Shown: positions 16,935 through 23,545 of the stretch, piece after piece
How the letters are laid out: every line of letters begins with the position of its first letter
Position numbering within the stretch: the stretch's first letter is position 1
Translations under genes and position numbers: made by a program
Notes under the pieces: generated by a model
What the model saw: only the letters and a program-made list of their open reading frames with translations
Databases searched by the model: none
Told to the model about the DNA's origin: nothing
NCBI RefSeq assembly: GCF_000485595.1
Contig: NW_014577169.1
Coordinates: 103,309 to 126,853 of the forward strand
Source: Priapulus caudatus
Lineage: Eukaryota; Priapulida; Priapulimorpha; Priapulimorphida; Priapulidae
Reading direction: 5' to 3'
DNA length: 23,545 bases

Positions 16935-19380
16935 TCGTGTGTACTCGATAACACAATGTACATAACTTTGTGAATACTCTCAGAGATGCGTGCATTATAA
17001 GTTATAACAACAACTGACTAGTTATCCCAACAGGGTGAAACAAACACATACCTAATGTGTTCGTATGTCACTTCGTATACAGAAATCTACAGGTATGTGA
17101 AGCATGTTCTTACTGGGATCAGTGAGGATGCCTCGCAGCACCAACAGATATGTCCTGTGTGCGTTCGGTATAGTTTTTGAAATTTAGGAATAATACCAGA
17201 TGAAACAAAACACTCTGGATTCTCTGGCGGAAATCGGTGTCGTACGGATATAATTGGATAATTTTCCGCTAAGCCGAGCTGTTGAAATTCAGGCCACACT
17301 ATTAATGCAGATTAATGGTTTCAACTGTGTGTTGAGGGCATAAATAAATTACATATTTTCGTAATTAGTTATCCTTGCAAACAGGTTAAGGGTGAAGTGA
17401 ATAGACAACCGGTTATTTCCATAGATATAAAATAGATCTTTATTCTATATCTTTGGTTATTTCATTTCTTTTCATTTTGTCTAATTAGATATTAACCGTT
17501 TCTTGCAATAGGGGGGCATATTGTTTCCCCGTTTTATTGTACGAATGCATTGGGGGTATATTTCAGGCATTTGTAAGATTTTTGGTGTATGGCAATGGCA
17601 TACAGCACGTGAAAATAAATATGATCTATTTAATTTAAAAACATTAGTTATCGTTTTGAGCTAACAATTAAAACCCTGACTCCTGATCAGTCCATTATTA
17701 TTAAATAGTTTGAAACACGTACAAATGTTGGCAGGATGAACAAATTTTAATGCAATGTTGTGACTATCAAAAATCACTCTAATCAAAATTTCAACCGTTC
17801 ATGTATGATGTAGAATAATATATAGATCACATATAGCATTTTTATTGTCTCATTTAAAATCAACAACATAAGCTTATATGAAGGCACAGGTAACATATTA
17901 ACTTCGCCCTACTCGCAGTTAGACAATAAATGATTTTTTACTAATATCTGTAAAAATAACATCATCACATGCTTTATACATAACTGTTTCAGAAGTTACA
18001 TATAGACATATCTGTCTGATATATTACTACCGATTGTTATTATATTGCCTCCATTATAATCACAAATCGCCTTCTATAAACATTTTCGATTTTCACAAGA
18101 GAAAAAACCCGTCCGCATTGGTTACCAGTTCAAATATGACAATTTCTATAACAGTCTACTTGGTTTAAATACTGTTTTTTATCAAAATCTAAAATTTCTT
18201 TTAGTCTCTTCTCTATATAAAAGTACGTAAGCTATCCTACTGTCCCAGCTGTCACTACATCCACATGTAAATCATAGCGATTTTGTATTTTCACATGATC
18301 ATATACTTGGATATTTTAGGCCACTCAAATCTCTTGGTTGTGGTAACCTACCAACCAATGATTTTAGATGTGGTCGAGTTGTTAATCAAAAATTTATCTG
18401 AGCACTGCCTGCACAAATACTACAGTCGTATACATTACATTTACCATAAAATCCTCGACAGCAACAAAATCTATTAGGTTTGAATACACAAGATATTTTA
18501 TGCACGTGGCCTTGCATAGAATTATAAGTACTATGCTTAACATTTACCTATTCGTAAACACAACCTAGAAAATATTTTTAAAGAATTCATCGTTACCTGA
18601 TTATTAATTGGCATTTAAAATGTCGAATTGAAGAGGGACGCATGCTTGGGAATATAGGCAATAGAATCAATATTAAAAATTACTCTTGTAAAAAAATAGT
18701 ATTAACAAAAAAACGTAATAATAAACGAGCTAATACAATTGATCACAAACAAATAAATCGGTATATAATGTCATGCAAATTAATATTAAATTCTGTATAT
18801 TCATAGGCCTACTTCTACTATACTGTTAAAGATGGCCGGTAGTATAAACTACAGTACACACAATACAGCACACTCGAAAATGCTAATCGACCCTTAATTG
18901 TATGCATTTTAGCAATCACATTTTTCATGAACAATATGTTGTAACACAGACCGATAATAACCTGTGTCTGTTCCCCCCCAATGTCAATTTAACATACATA
19001 CATGGCCAATTACGCAAGTGCTGACAATTCTATGAATAAACATGAACTTTGGACGGTCACGCTTGCCCGAGACAAACCACTGCACACTGCACACACACAC
19101 ACCATGCGTGCAAGCGAGCAGAGCAGTATGTTTACCTAAACACGTGTGCATCTGCTACCGGCTGGGTGCAACGGCTAACCTCTGCCTATGCACTGAAGCC
19201 AGCACTGCTAAGCACGTGCTGGGTAAATGGTGCAATTAATGCAGCTAAATGCGTAGATATCGTTTAGCACGGGAATATCCACAGCTCGCAAATCGCGAAT
19301 ATTGCACAAAAAGTTCGAATGGGATTGCTCGGGTGTTTACAATTCGGGGGTCTGCCCACGCACTCAGCACCTACCGCTAT
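16935..19380. other. AT-rich intergenic region
   Basis: About 2.4 kb between the 3' ends of the convergent WASP and rhomboid genes. Frames are short (60-72 residues) and show no domain. Small imperfect hairpins occur near 17422-17452 and 18330-18357. The overlapping frames at 19042-19267 use the same Cys/His-rich stretch and match nothing. The rhomboid 3'UTR probably enters from the right, but no clear minus-strand polyadenylation hexamer was found close to its stop. Confidence 0.5.
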
Positions 19381-19383
19381 GGC

Positions 19384-19687
19384 GTAACAGGGCTCCGTTA
19401 ATATGTAGAGTAGGTAATTACAAAATGATCATTGCTAAAATATAATGAGCCAACGCCCGAGATGTTTGTTAAATGCTAACTGGGTTGACACGCATAACCA
19501 CGATCTGTGTGGGAGAACACCTGGGTAGAAATTCTAAGAATACGGGAAGTGCGCACGTGAAATCTACACGTGAGTAGAACGTGATTTGTTAAGTTCAGTT
19601 CAATATTACACGTGTTAACTCGATACTTTGGTGAGAGCCTAAACACGTGTAAACCGCATGGTCTTGCATGTAACGGAGCCCTGTTAC
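19384..19687. mobile_element. Short inverted-repeat element (MITE-like)
   Basis: A perfect 17-base inverted repeat, GTAACAGGGCTCCGTTA at 19384-19400 and its complement at 19671-19687, encloses about 270 bases rich in ACACGTG motifs. No coding capacity and no clear target-site duplication. Confidence 0.55.
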
Positions 19688-19854
19688 AATTGTTCCACTA
19701 ACCATAACTCGATTGAATACTTTTCAACTGACACACGACGTGGAAAACTCACCAGACAGCACTTCCGAATCACGAGACAAAATTTTCTGGGGACGCAATC
19801 TATACAGCGAGATTTCCACATTTTTTTGTAGTAAGCAAGTAAATACGTACAACC

Positions 19855-19877
19855 CACGCACGCACGCACGCACGCAC
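19855..19877. repeat. (ACGC)n microsatellite
   Basis: Five to six CGCA units about 100 bases 3' of the rhomboid stop on the minus strand. Confidence 0.9.
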
Positions 19878-19977
19878 AGACGAACGGAGACGTGCGTACC
19901 CTGAGGATGCCTGCCTCGCATCAGGCAGAGGTGATTGTCGCCACGCTCCCGGTCCTCCTGGTCCCTCCGCCTCCCGG

Positions 19978-20150
19978 CTAGTCCCGACAGAAGCCGGAGA
20001 GGCTGTCGGCCGGGAAGCCGCAGTAAAAGATGTTCCAGAAGACGGCGAACATGACTGCGGCGAGGAAGACCGACAGCGAGATCCACCAGACCTTCTCCTC
20101 CCACGGCCTCACGTCGATGTTCTTCAGCGTGACGATGCCGACGAGGACGC
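19978..20150 (-). CDS. Rhomboid protease, last exon (end of TM6, TM7, C-terminus)
   Basis: Read on the minus strand: acceptor CCGCAG, phase-1 start, 57 codons, stop TAG. The sequence GVLVGIVTLKN completes the TM6 helix that carries the catalytic His in the preceding exon. After a charged loop (RPWEEK) comes TM7, WWISLSVFLAAVMFAVFWNIF, here split by a comma-free run that matches the C-terminal helix of animal RHBDL/rhomboid proteins (W.....FAVFWNIF). A short Cys-containing tail ends GFCRD. Opposite-strand and shifted frames here are shadows. The seventh helix identifies the secretory-pathway RHBDL class rather than a six-helix bacterial form. Confidence 0.88.
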
Positions 20151-20249
20151 CTGCGGGGCGAGACGAGACGCGAAATTCACACATCGTTCAATTTGTGGCG
20201 AGCGGCAGCGTTGACTCGCCGCGCGATTTCAACGAGCAGATCCGTGGCT

Positions 20250-20375
20250 AAAGTGACTAGTGGAGGGGGAGGGAGGGGATGCTTGATGGTGGTATTGTTA
20301 GGTGAGAAGAAGTCAACAAAGGAAAAAGGCTAGGTTTTGTTATTTATACAAAGAAAAAACAGAGAAAATATTTTA
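20250..20375. repeat. Intronic direct repeat, copy 1
   Basis: AAAGTGACTAGTGG, then GGGATGCTTG.TGGTGGTAT, then GGTGAGAAGAAG, GGTTTTGTTAT and AAAACAGAGAAAA occur here and, in the same order with more spacing, at 20833-21020. This suggests an old local duplication or two copies of one repeat. Confidence 0.7.
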
Positions 20376-20574
20376 ACGAATAAATCCGCAGATTCGCAAT
20401 TTGTTGAAGTGTCGAGTTTGAGGAATGTCGTTATGATTGATGTCAAGACACGGCAGAGGAGGCAGATGTTCCGAGACTCCTGGCGTGATTATAAGAGACG
20501 ATGATAATGATCGGCATTACAGGCATTAGGTGACAATAACGAGGGATCTGGGATGTGTCAGGCGCAGATTTAGG

Positions 20575-20755
20575 CCGGTTTGCACCGGTTTTCAGAAACC
20601 GGTCACAGGCTGGGTATCTTCAGAATTGACCCTCAAAATTCACCAGAATGCACCAAATATAGCCTAATTCTTTAAAATGGCATGCCCCCGGACCACCCTA
20701 GCTGTGACTAGAACTATGGAAACTGGTCACCCAAACCCTCTGGATCCACCCCTGT
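20575..20755. repeat. Probable dispersed repeat fragment
   Basis: Starts with a small hairpin (ACCGGTTTTC..GAAACCGGT) and ends CCCTCTGGATCCACCCCTG. I recall similar GGATCC(G/A)CCCCTG ends from transposon fragments in many animal genomes. The family cannot be assigned from sequence alone. Confidence 0.35.
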
Positions 20756-20832
20756 GTGTGGAGGGGGGGTTGGGGAAAGGTAGGGAAGCGGGCAGTGGTA
20801 GAAGGGGACGAGAAAGCGTGAGTGTGCAAGAA

Positions 20833-21020
20833 AAAGTGACTAGTGGGGAGAGGGATGCTTGGTGGTGGTATAAAGGGCTGAAAATGTCAGGTGAGAAGAA
20901 AAGAAGGCAACATGGAAAAAAAAGTTATGTTTTGTTATGTATATGATATTATGTATGACAAATAATTATTAATTAAAAAATAAAATTGATATTATGTATA
21001 TTCAATGGAAAAACAGAGAA
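20833..21020. repeat. Intronic direct repeat, copy 2
   Basis: Diverged and expanded copy of 20250-20375, with an AT-rich insertion around 20940-21000. The 89-residue frame at 20677-20946 runs through it and is not credible as a gene. Confidence 0.65.
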
Positions 21021-21184
21021 AAGGAGATCAAACGGAGAGCGATTTGAGGCGATGGAACAAAAATCAAATAACAGGCCGATAAGGTGAGTATCACTGCGAC
21101 ACTCATCATTTAATTATCTTGCATCCATAGAGAGCATGTCACGGTGGTGGCCTCTGCCCACACAGCACGTATACTACACATACA

Positions 21185-21510
21185 TTAAGCCATGATAAAA
21201 ATATTGTTTGTTTGCCCTCACCCGACCGACCCGCCAAAAAGGGGCCGACTCAAACAATTTTATTGATCTCTCCCATTCCTTTTTTTTTTTACAAATTGTA
21301 TCACTGTACATTATATAAATCTGTAGGCAATACATTATATGTACCAAGCAAAAACAAACATTCAACACAAAAGGTATCTCCACTCAAGCACACCAGAGCA
21401 TGTAGACACCATTCTGAATTTGTAAAAAAAAAAAAGCCTCCCTACCTACCCAAACTTTTCAGCCTGGGTCGGGTGAGGGCAAACAACAATTTTTTTAATT
21501 GTGGCCTTAC
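21185..21510. mobile_element. MITE with about 45 bp terminal inverted repeats
   Basis: The left end (TAAGCCATGATAAAAATATTG, then TTTGCCCTCACCCGACC) pairs with the right end (GGGTCGGGTGAGGGCAAA, then TTAATTGTGGCCTTA). Length is about 326 bases, with homopolymer T and A runs inside and no coding capacity. It lies in a rhomboid intron. The inner ends GACC/GGTC mark the limit of pairing. Confidence 0.8.
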
Positions 21511-21549
21511 GTCGCTACAGAAGCAAGATGCTTAACGCTGAGCACTCAC

Positions 21550-21697
21550 CTGCCAGAGCCCCACAGAAATGAGCAGCGTATCCGACGCCAGTCTCGACGC
21601 CCGTGTAGCGATAGTAGAGTGCAGTAGCAATGTCAGATGCCGCGAGGATTATCACAAACAGCAACCGCGCCCAGCCAAACTCCATCTCCGACCAATT
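21550..21697 (-). CDS. Rhomboid protease exon (TM5, catalytic His of TM6)
   Basis: 148 bases, phase 0 to phase 1, between a CTCTCAG acceptor and a GTGAGT donor on the minus strand. It encodes NWSEMEF, then TM5 (RLLFVIILAASDIATALYY), a luminal loop (RYTGVETG), and the start of TM6 with VGYAAHFCGALAG. The His in AAHxxGALAG is the second catalytic residue of rhomboid proteases. Family members read similarly (YxAHLxGALAG). The Leu that usually follows His is Phe here. Together with the neighbouring exons this gives a complete Ser-His dyad. Confidence 0.92.
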
Positions 21698-22181
21698 CTG
21701 AGAGCAGAGAGCAGTGGTATTGCATTAAGCCGTCATTGTTGTGTGACTTCTTACCTCGCTAAAAAGGCTAAATGTTTTAGTGCGCTGCTATGATTTTCGT
21801 CAAGGTGACTACCGTATATGATTGCGTAATAACCGCGGGCGCCTATAAGCCGCACCTCAATTTGAATCGGGTAACCAAGTATTGCGCCTAGTATATTTCC
21901 CCTCACGGTATGGCGCACTTATAAACCGCAGAGCAAATACAGGGTTGAAATCTGAGGCAAAATTTGCGGTTATTACGTGAGTATATACGGTAATTATAAC
22001 AACACGAAAAAGTGCAAGTCAATAATAGGATCTAGTAGTCGAGGGAACAAAATGCACACAAATAGCACACACCGATGCTATATGACTTTAGTTTGCAGCG
22101 CTAGTGGATCTAATTGGGTTTACATCACGAAGAATCTCAAGTCAGAAAAAGATTATCAAATTAGCACTGCGTCTCACTTAC
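21698..22181 (-). other. Rhomboid intron
   Basis: 484 bases, phase 0, GTAAGT to CTCTCAG on the minus strand. It contains a small MITE at 21809-21992. Confidence 0.85.
21809..21992. mobile_element. Small MITE with TACCGTATAT ends
   Basis: Terminal inverted repeats of about 28 bases: TACCGTATATG..GCGTAATAACCGC at the left and the complement of TTACCGTATATAC..CGTAATAACCGC at the right. About 184 bases in total, non-coding. ACCGTAT-type ends are common in DNA-transposon derivatives of animals. I cannot name the superfamily safely. Confidence 0.75.
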
Positions 22182-22282
22182 CATAATGACGTTTGCGAGA
22201 TGGGCAGACAGTACAGCGTATACACCACCCGACGCACCAGCTAGATATACATAGCTGTCAACTACTGACGTGCCCAGAGACC
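22182..22282 (-). CDS. Rhomboid protease exon (catalytic Ser, TM4)
   Basis: 101 bases, split codon at the 5' end, 33 full codons, donor ATG|GTAAGT on the minus strand. It reads SLGTSVVD, then [26 protein letters not shown] is the rhomboid active-site motif, and its Ser is the nucleophile for cleavage inside the membrane. SLGTSVVD just before it and SAHLANV after it are typical of animal rhomboids, including EGF-ligand processing ones. Substrates cannot be read from sequence. Earlier exons (N-terminus, TM1-3) must lie beyond 22282. None was found before the minisatellite, so the gene is incomplete in this window. Confidence 0.93.
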
Positions 22283-22714
22283 CTACAATAATATAACAGT
22301 ATGATAAATATACAGGTATATAGTATGCTAAACCTATTCACTTCAGGTGCTTACAGTAAACATTCTTGCCTGTATTATATTTAGGTAGCACTGCATCGTA
22401 GTGCCTATCACAAACAGATTAACTCGGAACTTGTCAAAGAAAATTTCATCTCGAATTATTGCGCAAGAAACTACAGAGTTAAAATTGAACTGTATAGTGT
22501 TGTGAGAACAACCAAAACACGATCACACGTCTGACCTCGATCGCGTCCGTATGGCTCAACCCACATCCACTTCACACATCCCAATATAGAGGTGTCGCAC
22601 ATCTCAACATGTCTGTGGGTCTTAACTGTACCATGAGTCAGAACACATCCACTGCATTGCAATTCATCTGCACGTCTTACCGTGTCTGACGTGCAACAAC
22701 AGGTCCATGTGCAT
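22283..22714. other. Rhomboid upstream intron, part
   Basis: No further rhomboid exon could be recognised. A possible minus-strand donor (CACG|GTAAGA at about 22676) is preceded by residues that do not match rhomboid TM3. Diverged minisatellite-like words (ACATGTCTGTGGGTC) appear from about 22606. Confidence 0.5.
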
Positions 22715-22911
22715 ATCTATGTCTGTGTGTTGTAAGATGTCTGTGAGTCATAATATGTCTGTGTGTCATACTATGTTTGCGTGTGATAACATGTTCGTAT
22801 GTGTCATAACATGTTTGTATGTCATAACATACTAGTGTGTCATAACATGTTCGTGTGTCATAACATGTTCGTGTGTCATAACATGTTCGTGTGTCATAAC
22901 ATGTTCGTGGA
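22715..22911 (+). repeat. 18 bp minisatellite, forward arm
   Basis: Units of GTGTCATAACATGTTCGT, diverged at first (22715-22815) and near-perfect from about 22830 to 22911. Cys-His-Asn-Met-Phe-Val repeat frames are products of the period, not genes. Confidence 0.92.
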
Positions 22912-23545
22912 CCACACGAACATGTTATTGAACACGAAAATGTATGACACACGAACATGCTATGACACACGAAACGATGCTCTGACACACGAACCACATG
23001 TTTATGAACACACGCAAGCATGTTTATGTGACACACGAAAGCATGGTTTTATGGGACAGCACGAACATGGTTTTTTATGAACATAACGACATGATATGGA
23101 CAAGCACTACGAACATGTTCACTGACAACAATCACGAACCACTGAATTAATGACACAGGCTAGTATGTTAATGGAACATACAACCAGGTATTAATGGAAC
23201 ACACTGGTTATGGATATGACACACGAACATGTTTATGACACAATACAAACATGAATATGACACACTAAGTATGTTATGACAATACAAACAATGTTTCTAT
23301 GAAAACACACTGGATAATGCTTTATGCACACACGAACATGTTAAAATGAACCACATACAAACATGATCATGAAACACATGAACATGTTTATTACACAGAC
23401 GAAAACATGTATTCTAATGACACATACGAACAATGTTTATGACACACGAACATGTTTTAGTGACCACAATACGAACATGATTTAATGACATCAATACGAA
23501 GCATCGTTACTGACCCAATACGATAACATGGTTTAATGACACGAG
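22912..23545 (-). repeat. Same minisatellite in reverse orientation, noisy
   Basis: From 22912 the unit appears as its reverse complement (ACACGAACATG..TATGAC) for more than 600 bases to the window edge. Units vary in length through many one-base additions, as in block B'. The forward and reverse arms could fold back on each other. Confidence 0.9.

Larger units (their letters stand above)
20151..21549 (-). other. Rhomboid intron between the last two coding exons
   Basis: About 1.4 kb, phase 1, GTGAGT to CCGCAG on the minus strand. It contains a diverged direct repeat (20250-20375 with 20833-21020), a likely dispersed repeat fragment near 20575-20755, and a MITE at 21185-21510. Confidence 0.85.

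Noticed and set aside
22598-22676. Possible further rhomboid exon before a GTAAGA donor on the minus strand
   Set aside because: The residues before the donor do not resemble the expected TM2-TM3 region, and the area is close to minisatellite-like sequence.
22677-23080. Frames with Cys-Tyr-Asp-Thr-Arg-Thr and Cys-His-Asn-Met-Phe-Val repeats
   Set aside because: An 18-base period gives six-residue repeats automatically. There is no splice context, and the unit becomes irregular further on.

Overview
This is animal (metazoan) nuclear DNA. Three genes with GT-AG introns are visible. Their exons are GC-rich and sit in AT-rich introns and spacers full of microsatellites and foldback (MITE-like) repeats. 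Protein families and repeat style suggest an invertebrate, possibly marine. I cannot name the phylum. Nothing prokaryotic, viral or CRISPR-like is seen.

Layout. 1-1640: CA/CG, TA and TG/CG simple repeats around about 1 kb of unrecognised DNA. 1651-3650 (block A): last exon of a gene with an LDL-receptor class A-like end, then spacer. 3655-5885 (spacer x): an array of about 173 bp repeats and a decayed minus-strand gene relic. 5886-9127 (block B): a foldback element, compound hairpins, then exons 1-3 of a WASP/N-WASP gene (WH1, basic region, CRIB/GBD). 9128-11093 (block A'): second copy of A. 11094-12145 (spacer y): a different foldback element. 12146-15526 (block B'): second copy of B, riddled with one-base indels. 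15527-16655: the only copy of the WASP proline-rich region, a 455 bp A/G tract, and the WH2-central-acidic (VCA) end with its stop. 16656-16930: 3'UTR with a 16 bp minisatellite. 16930-19977: AT-rich, gene-poor. 19978-22282: the last three exons of a rhomboid intramembrane protease on the minus strand. 22715-23545: an 18 bp minisatellite that flips orientation near 22912.

The order A-x-B-A'-y-B'-tail is the main puzzle. The two units differ mostly by single-base indels, equally dense in exons and introns. The LDLa-like exon is broken in the left copy, while the WASP exons are broken in the right copy. This fits two haplotypes, or a clean contig plus uncorrected long-read fill, laid in tandem by an assembler. 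The likely biological locus is one LDLa-like gene end, one spacer, one WASP gene, and a convergent rhomboid gene. A true tandem duplication is not excluded.

Functionally the WASP protein would link Rho-family GTPase signals to Arp2/3-driven actin nucleation. The rhomboid would cleave membrane proteins within the bilayer. Nothing suggests that these genes act in one pathway. I see no new enzymatic system. The most distinctive signals are the foldback family, the long purine tract inside the WASP gene and the inverted minisatellite.
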